The notes under the pieces are model-generated. The model was not told where the DNA came from. It ran no database searches and saw nothing but the letters and a program-made list of their open reading frames with translations. The position numbers and the translations under genes are program-made. A stretch of DNA of 64,000 bases, taken from positions 124,001 to 188,000 of the forward strand of contig JAZGUH010001235.1 in the NCBI GenBank assembly GCA_037893225.1, read 5' to 3'. Source of the DNA: Hippasteria phrygiana (taxonomy: Eukaryota; Echinodermata; Asteroidea; Valvatida; Goniasteridae). Positions 11,349 to 24,083 of the stretch are shown piece after piece; position 1 is the stretch's first letter; every line of letters starts with the position of its first letter.

Positions 11349-13199
11349 ACTCTAGGAAGCCGCCGATAATTGCAACATGTAGCGCCAGATCTAAGCTATC
11401 CATACATGTCAAAATTACTGAATTTGGTTGATATTTCATGCAATTATGAATGAGTAAAGCAAGTCATACCGCAGGGAATTTGACAGGCAGGGAGCAATAA
11501 ATAGAAGGTAATATGCACACAGATGTTGGCCGGAAAGAAAATAAACATTGCGAGGTTTGAATTTTCTCCACAAGTTTTAACTCTAAGAAGCCGCCGATAA
11601 TTGCAACATGTAGCGCCAGATCTAAGCTATCCATACATGTCAAAATTACTGAATTTGGTTGATATTTCATGCAATTATGAATGAGTAAAGCAAGTCCATA
11701 CCCCAGGGAATTTGACATGCATGGAGCAATAAATAGACGGTAACATGTACACAGATGTTGGCCGGAAAGAAAATAAACATTGCGAGGTTTGAATTTTCTC
11801 CACAAGTTTTAACTCTAGGAAGCCGCCGATAATTGCAACATGTAGCGCCAGATCTAAGCTATCCATACATGTCAAAATTACTGAATTTGGTTGATATGTC
11901 ATGCAATTATGAATGAGTAAAGCAAGTCATACCCCAGGGAATTTGACAGGCATGGAGCAATAAATAGAAGGTAATATGTACACAGATGTTGGCCGGAAAG
12001 AAAATAAACATTGCGAGGTTTGAATTTTCTCCACAAGTTTTAACTCTAGGAAGCCGCCGATAATTGCAACATGTAGCGCCAGATCTAAGCTATCCATACA
12101 TGTCAAAATTACTGAATTTGGTTGATATTTCATGCAATTATGAATGAGTAAAGCAAGTCATACCGCAGGGAATTTGACATGCATGGAGCAATAAATAGAC
12201 GGTAACATGTACACAGATGTTGGCCGGAAAGAAAATAAACATTGCGAGGTTTGAATTTTCTCCACAAGTTTTAACTCTAGGAAGCCGCCGATAATTGCAA
12301 CATGTAGCGCCAGATCTAAGCTATCCATACATGTCAAAATTACTGAATTTGGTTGATATGTCATGCAATTATGAATGAGTAAAGCAAGTCATACCCCAGG
12401 GAATTTGACAGGCATGGAGCAATAAATAGAAGGTAATATGTACACAGATGTTGGCCGGAAAGAAAATAAACATTGCGAGGTTTGAATTTTCTCCACAAGT
12501 TTTAACTCTAGGAAGCCGCCGATAATTGCAACATGTAGCGCCAGATCTAAGCTATCCATACATGTCAAAATTACTGAATTTGGTTGATATTTCATGCAAT
12601 TATGAATGAGTAAAGCAAGTCATACCGCAGGGAATTTGACAGGCAGGGAGCAATAAATAGAAGGTAATATGCACACAGATGTTGGCCGGAAAGAAAATAA
12701 ACATTGCGAGGTTTGAATTTTCTCCACAAGTTTTAACTCTAAGAAGCCGCCGATAATTGCAACATGTAGCGCCAGATCTAAGCTATCCATACATGTCAAA
12801 ATTACTGAATTTGGTTGATATTTCATGCAATTATGAATGAGTAAAGCAAGTCCATACCCCAGGGAATTTGACAGGCATGGAGCAATAAATAAAAGGTAAT
12901 CTGCACACAGATGGTGGCCGGGAAGAAAATAAACATTGCGAGGTTTGAATTTTCTCCACAAGTGTTAACTCTAAGAAGCCGCCGATAATTGCAACATGTA
13001 GCGCCAGATCTAAGCTATCCATACATGTCAAAATTACTGAATTTGGTTGATATTTCATGCAATTATGAATGAGTAAAGCAAGTCCATACCCCAGGGAATT
13101 TGACATGCATGGAGCAATAAATAGAAGGTAACATGTACACAGATGTTGGCCGGAAAGAAAATAAACATTGCGAGGTTTGAATTTTCTCCACAAGTTTTA
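11349..13199. repeat. 8-monomer HOR, copy 1
   Basis: Order: T1-T3-T6-T1/3 chimera-T6-T1-T4-T3b, with starts 11349, 11580, 11812, 12043, 12274, 12505, 12736 and 12968. It is followed directly by the second copy at offset 1851. This copy begins ACTCTAGG; copy 2 begins ACTCTAAG. Confidence 0.9.
12043..12273. repeat. Chimeric monomer, T1 left / T3 right
   Basis: It has the T1 marks (single C length site, CCGCAG) on the left and the T3 marks CATGCATGG, TAGACGG and TAACATGTAC on the right. The switch lies between 12165 (last T1 base) and 12180 (first T3 base). An equivalent monomer at 13894-14124 was copied with the 8-monomer HOR. The neighbours resemble those of the ordinary T1 at 6022. Confidence 0.88.
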
Positions 13200-15050
13200 A
13201 CTCTAAGAAGCCGCCGATAATTGCAACATGTAGCGCCAGATCTAAGCTATCCATACATGTCAAAATTACTGAATTTGGTTGATATTTCATGCAATTATGA
13301 ATGAGTAAAGCAAGTCATACCGCAGGGAATTTGACAGGCAGGGAGCAATAAATAGAAGGTAATATGCACACAGATGTTGGCCGGAAAGAAAATAAACATT
13401 GCGAGGTTTGAATTTTCTCCACAAGTTTTAACTCTAAGAAGCCGCCGATAATTGCAACATGTAGCGCCAGATCTAAGCTATCCATACATGTCAAAATTAC
13501 TGAATTTGGTTGATATTTCATGCAATTATGAATGAGTAAAGCAAGTCCATACCCCAGGGAATTTGACATGCATGGAGCAATAAATAGACGGTAACATGTA
13601 CACAGATGTTGGCCGGAAAGAAAATAAACATTGCGAGGTTTGAATTTTCTCCACAAGTTTTAACTCTAGGAAGCCGCCGATAATTGCAACATGTAGCGCC
13701 AGATCTAAGCTATCCATACATGTCAAAATTACTGAATTTGGTTGATATGTCATGCAATTATGAATGAGTAAAGCAAGTCATACCCCAGGGAATTTGACAG
13801 GCATGGAGCAATAAATAGAAGGTAATATGTACACAGATGTTGGCCGGAAAGAAAATAAACATTGCGAGGTTTGAATTTTCTCCACAAGTTTTAACTCTAG
13901 GAAGCCGCCGATAATTGCAACATGTAGCGCCAGATCTAAGCTATCCATACATGTCAAAATTACTGAATTTGGTTGATATTTCATGCAATTATGAATGAGT
14001 AAAGCAAGTCATACCGCAGGGAATTTGACATGCATGGAGCAATAAATAGACGGTAACATGTACACAGATGTTGGCCGGAAAGAAAATAAACATTGCGAGG
14101 TTTGAATTTTCTCCACAAGTTTTAACTCTAGGAAGCCGCCGATAATTGCAACATGTAGCGCCAGATCTAAGCTATCCATACATGTCAAAATTACTGAATT
14201 TGGTTGATATGTCATGCAATTATGAATGAGTAAAGCAAGTCATACCCCAGGGAATTTGACAGGCATGGAGCAATAAATAGAAGGTAATATGTACACAGAT
14301 GTTGGCCGGAAAGAAAATAAACATTGCGAGGTTTGAATTTTCTCCACAAGTTTTAACTCTAGGAAGCCGCCGATAATTGCAACATGTAGCGCCAGATCTA
14401 AGCTATCCATACATGTCAAAATTACTGAATTTGGTTGATATTTCATGCAATTATGAATGAGTAAAGCAAGTCATACCGCAGGGAATTTGACAGGCAGGGA
14501 GCAATAAATAGAAGGTAATATGCACACAGATGTTGGCCGGAAAGAAAATAAACATTGCGAGGTTTGAATTTTCTCCACAAGTTTTAACTCTAAGAAGCCG
14601 CCGATAATTGCAACATGTAGCGCCAGATCTAAGCTATCCATACATGTCAAAATTACTGAATTTGGTTGATATTTCATGCAATTATGAATGAGTAAAGCAA
14701 GTCCATACCCCAGGGAATTTGACAGGCATGGAGCAATAAATAAAAGGTAATCTGCACACAGATGGTGGCCGGGAAGAAAATAAACATTGCGAGGTTTGAA
14801 TTTTCTCCACAAGTGTTAACTCTAAGAAGCCGCCGATAATTGCAACATGTAGCGCCAGATCTAAGCTATCCATACATGTCAAAATTACTGAATTTGGTTG
14901 ATATTTCATGCAATTATGAATGAGTAAAGCAAGTCCATACCCCAGGGAATTTGACATGCATGGAGCAATAAATAGAAGGTAACATGTACACAGATGTTGG
15001 CCGGAAAGAAAATAAACATTGCGAGGTTTGAATTTTCTCCACAAGTTTTA
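13200..15050. repeat. 8-monomer HOR, copy 2
   Basis: Order as in copy 1, with starts 13200, 13431, 13663, 13894, 14125, 14356, 14587 and 14819. It includes the same T1/T3 chimera, so the chimera predates the duplication. Its last three monomers run straight into T3p-T7 at 15051, re-entering the order of the 18-monomer unit. Confidence 0.9.
13894..14124. repeat. Chimeric T1/T3 monomer, duplicated copy
   Basis: It carries the same mosaic as 12043-12273, at offset 1851. Sharing the same switch point shows that the mosaic arose once and was then duplicated. Confidence 0.88.
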
Positions 15051-16903
15051 ACTCTAAGAAGCCGCCGATAATTGCAACATGTAGCGCCAGATCTAAGCTA
15101 TCCATACATGTCAAAATTACTGAATTTGGTTGATATTTCATGCAATTATGAATGAGTAAAGCAAGTCCATACCCCAGGGAATTTGACAGGCATGGAGCAA
15201 TAAATAGACGGTAACATGTACACAGATGTTGGCCGGAAAGAAAATAAACATTGCGAGGTTTGAATTTTCTCCACAAGTTTTAACTCTAAGAAGCCGCCGA
15301 TAATTGCAACATGTAGCGCCAGATCTAAGCTATCCATACATGTCAAAATTACTGAATTTGGTTGATATTTCATGCAATTATGAATGAGTAAAGCAAGTCA
15401 TACCCCAGGGAATTTGACAGACATGGAGCAATAAATAGAAGGTAATATGCACACAGATGTTGGCCGGAAAGAAAATAAACATTGCGAGGTTTGAATTTTC
15501 TCCACAAGTTTTAACTCTAAGAAGCCGCCGATAATTGCAACATGTAGCGCCAGATCTAAGCTATCCATACATGTCAAAATTACTGAATTTGGTTGATATT
15601 TCTTGCAATTATGAATGAGTAAAGCAAGTCCATACCCCAGGGAATTTGACATGCATGGAGCAATAAATAGACGGTAACATGTACACAGATGTTGGCCGGA
15701 AAGAAAATAAACATTGCGAGGTTTGCATTTTCTCCACAAGTGTTAACTCTAAGAAGCCGCCGATAATTGCAACATGTAGCGCCAGATCTAAGCTATCCAT
15801 ACATGTCAAAATTACTGAATTTGGTTGATATTTCATGCAATTATGAATGAGTAAAGCAAGTCATACCCCAGGGAATTTGACAGGCATGGAGCAATAAATA
15901 GAAGGTAATATGCACACAGATGTTGGCCGGAAAGAAAATAAACATTGCGAGGTTTGAATTTTCTCCACAAGTTTTAACTCTAAGAAGCCGCCGATAATTG
16001 CAACATGTAGCGCCAGATCTAAGCTATCCATACATGTCAAAATTACTGAATTTGGTTGATATTTCATGCAATTATGAATGAGTAAAGCAAGTCCATACCC
16101 CAGGGAATTTGACAGGCATGGAGCAATAAATAAAAGGTAATATGTACACAGATGTTGGCCGGAAAGAAAATAAACATTGCGAGGTTTGAATTTTCTCCAC
16201 AAGTTTTAACTCTAGGAAGCCGCCGATAATTGCAACATGTAGCGCCAGATCTAAGCTATCCATACATGTCAAAATTACTGAATTTGGTTGATATTTCATG
16301 CAATTATGAATGAGTAAAGCAAGTCATACCGCAGGGAATTTGACAGGCAGGGAGCAATAAATAGAAGGTAATATGCACACAGATGTTGGCCGGAAAGAAA
16401 ATAAACATTGCGAGGTTTGAATTTTCTCCACAAGTTTTAATTCTAAGAAGCCGCCGATAATTGCAACATGTAGCGCCAGATCTAAGCTATCCATACATGT
16501 CAAAATTACTGAATTTGGTTGATATTTCATGCAATTATGAATGAGTAAAGCAAGTCCATACCCCAGGGAATTTGACATGCATGGAGCAATAAATAGACGG
16601 TAACATGTACACAGATGTTGGCCGGAAAGAAAATAAACATTGCGAGGTTTGAATTTTCTCCACAAGTTTTAACTCTAAGAAGCCGCCGATAATTGCAACA
16701 TGTAGCGCCAGATCTAAGCTATCCATACATGTCAAAATTACTGAATTTGGTTGATATTTCATGCAATTATGAATGAGTAAAGCAAGTCCATACCCCAGGG
16801 AATTTGACATGCATGGAGCAATAAATAGACGGTAACATGTACACAGATGTTGGCCGGAAAGAAAATAAACATTGCGAGGTTTGAATTTTCTCCACAAGTT
16901 TTA
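15051..16903. repeat. Third, shortened copy of the 18-mer unit
   Basis: Order: T3p-T7-T3g-T2-T6L-T1-T3-T3, with starts 15051, 15283, 15514, 15746, 15977, 16209, 16440 and 16672. Compared with 3011-5095 and 7179-9263 exactly one monomer is missing: T7-T7L has become a single T7. The flanking markers are kept, including TTTCTTGC in the following T3g. Confidence 0.87.
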
Positions 16904-18061
16904 ACTCTAAGAAGCCGCCGATAATTGCAACATGTAGCGCCAGATCTAAGCTATCCATACATGTCAAAATTACTGAATTTGGTTGATATTTCATGCAATT
17001 ATGAATGAGTAAAGCAAGTCATACCCCAGGGAATTTGACAGGCATGGAGCAATAAATAGAAGGTAATATGCACACAGATGTTGGCCGGAAAGAAAATAAA
17101 CATTGCGAGGTTTGAATTTTCTCCACAAGTTTTAACTCTAAGAAGCCGCCGATAATTGCAACATGTAGCGCCAGATCTAAGCTATCCATACATGTCAAAA
17201 TTACTGAATTTGGTTGATATTTCTTGCAATTATGAATGAGTAAAGCAAGTCCATACCCCAGGGAATTTGACAGACATGGAGCAATAAATAGAAGGTAATA
17301 TGCACACAGATGTTGGCCGGAAAGAAAATAAACATTGCGAGGTTTGAATTTTCTCCACAAGTTTTAACTCTAAGAAGCCGCCGATAATTGCAACATGTAG
17401 CGCCAGATCTAAGCTATCCATACATGTCAAAATTACTGAATTTGGTTGATATTTCTTGCAATTATGAATGAGTAAAGCAAGTCCATACCCCAGGGAATTT
17501 GACATGCATGGAGCAATAAATAGACGGTAACATGTACACAGATGTTGGCCGGAAAGAAAATAAACATTGCGAGGTTTGCATTTTCTCCACAAGTGTTAAC
17601 TCTAAGAAGCCGCCGATAATTGCAACATGTAGCGCCAGATCTAAGCTATCCATACATGTCAAAATTACTGAATTTGGTTGATATTTCATGCAATTATGAA
17701 TGAGTAAAGCAAGTCATACCCCAGGGAATTTGACAGGCATGGAGCAATAAATAGAAGGTAATATGCACACAGATGTTGGCCGGAAAGAAAATAAACATTG
17801 CGAGGTTTGAATTTTCTCCACAAGTTTTAACTCTAAGAAGCCGCCGATAATTGCAACATGTAGCGCCAGATCTAAGCTATCCATACATGTCAAAATTACT
17901 GAATTTGGTTGATATTTCATGCAATTATGAATGAGTAAAGCAAGTCCATACCCCAGGGAATTTGACAGGCATGGAGCAATAAATAGAAGGTAATATGTAC
18001 ACAGATGTTGGCCGGAAAGAAAATAAACATTGCGAGGTTTGAATTTTCTCCACAAGTTTTA
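16904..18061. repeat. 5-monomer HOR (T2-T7L-T3g-T2-T6L), copy 1
   Basis: Starts are 16904, 17135, 17367, 17599 and 17830. It repeats at 18062 with offset 1158. The order T7L-T3g-T2-T6L is the core of the 18-monomer unit, so this is a smaller amplification from inside the larger one. Confidence 0.88.
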
Positions 18062-19219
18062 ACTCTAGGAAGCCGCCGATAATTGCAACATGTAGCGCCA
18101 GATCTAAGCTATCCATACATGTCAAAATTACTGAATTTGGTTGATATTTCATGCAATTATGAATGAGTAAAGCAAGTCATACCCCACGGAATTTGACAGG
18201 CATGGAGCAATAAATAGAAGGTAATATGCACACAGATGTTGGCCGGAAAGAAAATAAACATTGCGAGGTTTGAATTTTCTCCACAAGTTTTAACTCTAAG
18301 AAGCCGCCGATAATTGCAACATGTAGCGCCAGATCTAAGCTATCCATACATGTCAAAATTACTGAATTTGGTTGATATTTCTTGCAATTATGAATGAGTA
18401 AAGCAAGTCCATACCCCAGGGAATTTGACAGACATGGAGCAATAAATAGAAGGTAATATGCACACAGATGTTGGCCGGAAAGAAAATAAACATTGCGAGG
18501 TTTGAATTTTCTCCACAAGTTTTAACTCTAAGAAGCCGCCGATAATTGCAACATGTAGCGCCAGATCTAAGCTATCCATACATGTCAAAATTACTGAATT
18601 TGGTTGATATTTCTTGCAATTATGAATGAGTAAAGCAAGTCCATACCCCAGGGAATTTGACATGCATGGAGCAATAAATAGACGGTAACATGTACACAGA
18701 TGTTGGCCGGAAAGAAAATAAACATTGCGAGGTTTGCATTTTCTCCACAAGTGTTAACTCTAAGAAGCCGCCGATAATTGCAACATGTAGCGCCAGATCT
18801 AAGCTATCCATACATGTCAAAATTACTGAATTTGGTTGATATTTCATGCAATTATGAATGAGTAAAGCAAGTCATACCCCAGGGAATTTGACAGGCATGG
18901 AGCAATAAATAGAAGGTAATATGCACACAGATGTTGGCCGGAAAGAAAATAAACATTGCGAGGTTTGAATTTTCTCCACAAGTTTTAACTCTAAGAAGCC
19001 GCCGATAATTGCAACATGTAGCGCCAGATCTAAGCTATCCATACATGTCAAAATTACTGAATTTGGTTGATATTTCATGCAATTATGAATGAGTAAAGCA
19101 AGTCCATACCCCAGGGAATTTGACAGGCATGGAGCAATAAATAGAAGGTAATATGTACACAGATGTTGGCCGGAAAGAAAATAAACATTGCGAGGTTTGA
19201 ATTTTCTCCACAAGTTTTA
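18062..19219. repeat. 5-monomer HOR (T2r-T7L-T3g-T2-T6L), copy 2
   Basis: Starts are 18062, 18293, 18525, 18757 and 18988. The first monomer is T2r rather than T2, so the junction is not an exact copy. The remaining four match copy 1 type for type. Confidence 0.87.
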
Positions 19220-20841
19220 ACTCTAGGAAGCCGCCGATAATTGCAACATGTAGCGCCAGATCTAAGCTATCCATACATGTCAAAATTACTGAATTTGGTT
19301 GATATTTCATGCAATTATGAATGAGTAAAGCAAGTCATACCGCAGGGAATTTGACAGGCAGGGAGCAATAAATAGAAGGTAATATGCACACAGATGTTGG
19401 CCGGAAAGAAAATAAACATTGCGAGGTTTGAATTTTCTCCACAAGTTTTAATTCTAAGAAGCCGCCGATAATTGCAACATGTAGCGCCAGATCTAAGCTA
19501 TCCATACATGTCAAAATTACTGAATTTGGTTGATATTTCATGCAATTATGAATGAGTAAAGCAAGTCCATACCCCAGGGAATTTGACATGCATGGAGCAA
19601 TAAATAGACGGTAACATGTACACAGATGTTGGCCGGAAAGAAAATAAACATTGCGAGGTTTGAATTTTCTCCACAAGTTTTAACTCTAAGAAGCCGCCGA
19701 TAATTGCAACATGTAGCGCCAGATCTAAGCTATCCATACATGTCAAAATTACTGAATTTGGTTGATATTTCATGCAATTATGAATGAGTAAAGCAAGTCC
19801 ATACCCCAGGGAATTTGACATGCATGGAGCAATAAATAGACGGTAACATGTACACAGATGTTGGCCGGAAAGAAAATAAACATTGCGAGGTTTGAATTTT
19901 CTCCACAAGTTTTAACTCTAAGAAGCCGCCGATAATTGCAACATGTAGCGCCAGATCTAAGCTATCCATACATGTCAAAATTACTGAATTTGGTTGATAT
20001 TTCATGCAATTATGAATGAGTAAAGCAAGTCATACCCCAGGGAATTTGACAGGCATGGAGCAATAAATAGAAGGTAATATGCACACAGATGTTGGCCGGA
20101 AAGAAAATAAACATTGCGAGGTTTGAATTTTCTCCACAAGTTTTAACTCTAAGAAGCCGCCGATAATTGCAACATGTAGCGCCAGATCTAAGCTATCCAT
20201 ACATGTCAAAATTACTGAATTTGGTTGATATTTCTTGCAATTATGAATGAGTAAAGCATGTCCATACCCCAGGGAATTTGACATGCATGGAGCAATAAAT
20301 AGACGGTAACATGTACACAGATGTTGGCCGGAAAGAAAATAAACATTGCGAGGTTTGAATTTTCTCCACAAGTTTTAACTCTAGGAAGCCGCCGATAATT
20401 GCAACATGTAGCGCCAGATCTAAGCTATCCATACATGTCAAAATTACTGAATTTGGTTGATATTTCATGCAATTATGAATGAGTAAAGCAAGTCCATACC
20501 CCAGGGAATTTGACATGCATGGAGCAATAAATAGACGGTAACATGTACACAGATGTTGGCCGGAAAGAAAATAAACATTGCGAGGTTTGAATTTTCTCCA
20601 CAAGTTTTAACTCTAGGAAGCCGCCGATAATTGCAACATGTAGCGCCAGATCTAAGCTATCCATACATGTCAAAATTACTGAATTTGGTTGATATTTCAT
20701 GCAATTATGAATGAGTAAAGCAAGTCCATACCCCAGGGAATTTGACAGGCATGGAGCAATAAATAAAAGGTAATCTGCACACAGATGGTGGCCGGGAAGA
20801 AAATAAACATTGCGAGGTTTGAATTTTCTCCACAAGTGTTA
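19220..20841. repeat. T1-T3-T3-T2-T3-T3-T4 segment
   Basis: Starts are 19220, 19451, 19683, 19915, 20146, 20378 and 20610. The core T1-T3-T3-T2-T3-T3 also occurs at 4401, 8569, 34506 and at 39369 (variant T1), thus in domains I and II. The T3 after T2 (20146) has TTTCTTGC and GCATGTCC. The T4 closes domain I. Confidence 0.87.
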
Positions 20842-21072
20842 ACTCTAAGAAGCCGCCGATAATTGCAACATGTAGCGCCAGATCTAAGCTATCCATACAT
20901 GTCAAAATTACTGAATTTGGTTGATATTTCATGCAATTATGAATGAGTAAAGCAAGTCATACCCCACGGAATTTGACAGGCATGGAGCATTAAATAGAAG
21001 GTAATATGCACACAGATGTTGGCCGGAAAGAAAATAAACATTGCGAGGTTTGAATTTTCTCCACAAGTTTTA
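20842..21072. repeat. Type T8 monomer (GCATTAAAT marker), example
   Basis: T8 is a T2r monomer with A-to-T at monomer position 149, giving GCATTAAAT. There are exactly five copies: 20842, 26632, 28022, 29411 and 31727. Each is preceded by a monomer ending GTGTT. It is restricted to domain II and is a good sequence tag for that domain's amplification units. Confidence 0.93.
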
Positions 21073-21304
21073 ACTCTAAGAAGCCGCCGATAATTGCAAC
21101 ATGTAGCGCCAGATCTAAGCTATCCATACATGTCAAAATTACTGAATTTGGTTGATATTTCATGCAATTATGAATGAGTAAAGCAAGTCCATACCCCAGG
21201 GAATTTGACAGGCATGGAGCAATAAATAGAAGGTAATATGCACACAGATGTTGGCCAGAAAGAAAATAAACATTGCGAGGTTTGAATTTTCTCCACAAGT
21301 TTTA
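21073..21304. repeat. Type T9 monomer (GCCAGAAAG marker), example
   Basis: T9 is a 232-bp monomer with G-to-A in GCCGG, which removes a CpG. The four copies (21073, 26863, 29642, 31958) each follow a T8. Each is followed by a T3 carrying AAAATGACTG instead of AAAATTACTG. The trio T8-T9-T3 thus travels as one haplotype. Confidence 0.92.
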
Positions 21305-24083
21305 ACTCTAAGAAGCCGCCGATAATTGCAACATGTAGCGCCAGATCTAAGCTATCCATACATGTCAAAATGACTGAATTTGGTTGATATTTCATGCAAT
21401 TATGAATGAGTAAAGCAAGTCCATACCCCAGGGAATTTGACATGCATGGAGCAATAAATAGACGGTAACATGTACACAGATGTTGGCCGGAAAGAAAATA
21501 AACATTGCGAGGTTTGAATTTTCTCCACAAGTTTTAACTCTAAGAAGCCGCCGATAATTGCAACATGTAGCGCCAGATCTAAGCTATCCATACATGTCAA
21601 AATTACTGAATTTGGTTGATATTTCATGCAATTATGAATGAGTAAAGCAAGTCATACCCCAGGGAATTTGACAGACATGGAGCAATAAATAGAAGGTAAT
21701 ATGCACACAGATGTTGGCCGGAAAGAAAATAAACATTGCGAGGTTTGAATTTTCTCCACAAGTTTTAACTCTAAGAAGCCGCCGATAATTGCAACATGTA
21801 GCGCCAGATCTAAGCTATCCATACATGTCAAAATTACTGAATTTGGTTGATATTTCTTGCAATTATGAATGAGTAAAGCAAGTCCATACCCCAGGGAATT
21901 TGACATGCATGGAGCAATAAATAGACGGTAACATGTACACAGATGTTGGCCGGAAAGAAAATAAACATTGCGAGGTTTGAATTTTCTCCACAAGTTTTAA
22001 CTCTAGGAAGCCGCCGATAATTGCAACATGTAGCGCCAGATCTAAGCTATCCATACATGTCAAAATTACTGAATTTGGTTGATATTTCATGCAATTATGA
22101 ATGAGTAAAGCAAGTCCATACCCCAGGGAATTTGACATGCATGGAGCAATAAATAGACGGTAACATGTACACAGATGTTGGCCGGAAAGAAAATAAACAT
22201 TGCGAGGTTTGAATTTTCTCCACAAGTTTTAACTCTAAGAAGCCGCCGATAATTGCAACATGTAGCGCCAGATCTAAGCTATCCATACATGTCAAAATTA
22301 CTGAATTTGGTTGATATTTCATGCAATTATGAATGAGTAAAGCAAGTCATACCCTGGGGAATTTGACAGGCATGGAGCAATAAATAGAAGGTAATATGTA
22401 CACAGATGTTGGCCGGAAAGAAAATAAACATTGCGAGGTTTGAATTTTCTCCACAAGTTTTAACTCTAGGAAGCCGCCGATAATTGCAACATGTAGCGCC
22501 AGATCTAAGCTATCCATACATGTCAAAATTACTGAATTTGGTTGATATTTCATGCAATTATGAATGAGTAAAGCAAGTCCATACCCCAGGGAATTTGACA
22601 TGCATGGAGCAATAAATAGACGGTAACATGTACACAGATGTTGGCCGGAAAGAAAATAAACATTGCGAGGTTTGAATTTTCTCCACAAGTTTTAACTCTA
22701 AGAAGCCGCCGATAATTGCAACATGTAGCGCCAGATCTAAGCTATCCATACATGTCAAAATTACTGAATTTGGTTGATATTTCATGCAATTATGAATGAG
22801 TAAAGCAAGTCATACCCCAGGGAATTTGACAGGCATGGAGCAATAAATAGAAGGTAATATGCACACAGATGTTGGCCGGAAAGAAAATAAACATTGCGAG
22901 GTTTGAATTTTCTCCACAAGTTTTAACTCTAAGAAGCCGCCGATAATTGCAACATGTAGCGCCAGATCTAAGCTATCCATACATGTCAAAATGACTGAAT
23001 TTGGTTGATATTTCATGCAATTATGAATGAGTAAAGCAAGTCCATACCCCAGGGAATTTGACATGCATGGAGCAATAAATAGACGGTAACATGTACACAG
23101 ATGTTGGCCGGAAAGAAAATAAACATTGCGAGGTTTGAATTTTCTCCACAAGTTTTAACTCTAGGAAGCCGCCGATAATTGCAACATGTAGCGCCAGATC
23201 TAAGCTATCCATACATGTCAAAATTACTGAATTTGGTTGATATTTCATGCAATTATGAATGAGTAAAGCAAGTCCATACCCCAGGGAATTTGACATGCAT
23301 GGAGCAATAAATAGACGGTAACATGTACACAGATGTTGGCCGGAAAGAAAATAAACATTGCGAGGTTTGAATTTTCTCCACAAGTTTTAACTCTAAGAAG
23401 CCGCCGATAATTGCAACATGTAGCGCCAGATCTAAGCTATCCATACATGTCAAAATTACTGAATTTGGTTGATATTTCATGCAATTATGAATGAGTAAAG
23501 CAAGTCATACCCCAGGGAATTTGACAGGCATGGAGCAATAAATAGAAGGTAATATGTACACATATGTTGGCCGGAAAGAAAATAAACATTGCGAGGTTTG
23601 AATTTTCTCCACAAGTTTTAACTCTAGGAAGCCGCCGATAATTGCAACATGTAGCGCCAGATCTAAGCTATCCATACATGTCAAAATTACTGAATTTGGT
23701 TGATATTTCATGCAATTATGAATGAGTAAAGCAAGTCATACCGCAGGGAATTTGACAGGCAGGGAGCAATAAATAGAAGGTAATATGCACACAGATGTTG
23801 GCCGGAAAGAAAATAAACATTGCGAGGTTTGAATTTTCTCCACAAGTTTTAACTCTAAGAAGCCGCCGATAATTGCAACATGTAGCGCCAGATCTAAGCT
23901 ATCCATACATGTCAAAATTACTGAATTTGGTTGATATTTCATGCAATTATGAATGAGTAAAGCAAGTCCATACCCCAGGGAATTTGACATGCATGGAGCA
24001 ATAAATAGACGGTAACATGTACACAGATGTTGGCCGGAAAGAAAATAAACATTGCGAGGTTTGAATTTTCTCCACAAGTTTTA

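Larger units (their letters stand above)
1..20841. repeat. Domain I: T1/T3/T4/T6L/T7-rich HOR mixture
   Basis: This domain covers monomers 1-90. It contains T1, T2, T2r, T3, T3b, T3p, T4, T6, T6L, T7 and T7L. T6L, T7L and T3p occur only here. T4-T3b-T3p recurs at 926, 2547, 6715 and 14587. Nested duplications of 5, 7, 8 and 18 monomers cover most of it. The right limit is the last domain I T4 (20610-20841), directly before the first T8. Confidence 0.85.
20842..24083. repeat. 14-monomer block, copy 1 (offset 10885)
   Basis: Order: T8-T9-T3-T7-T3-T3-T6-T3-T2-T3-T3-T6-T1-T3. It recurs at 31727-34968, 47 monomers downstream. Private marks in this copy are CCCTGGGG near 22355 and CACATATG near 23563, which creates an NdeI-type site. 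Confidence 0.88.

Noticed and set aside
23561..23570. NdeI-like CATATG and the NcoI-like CCATGG near 11241 as regulatory motifs
   Set aside because: Each arises from a private substitution in one monomer, so they are noise rather than signal.
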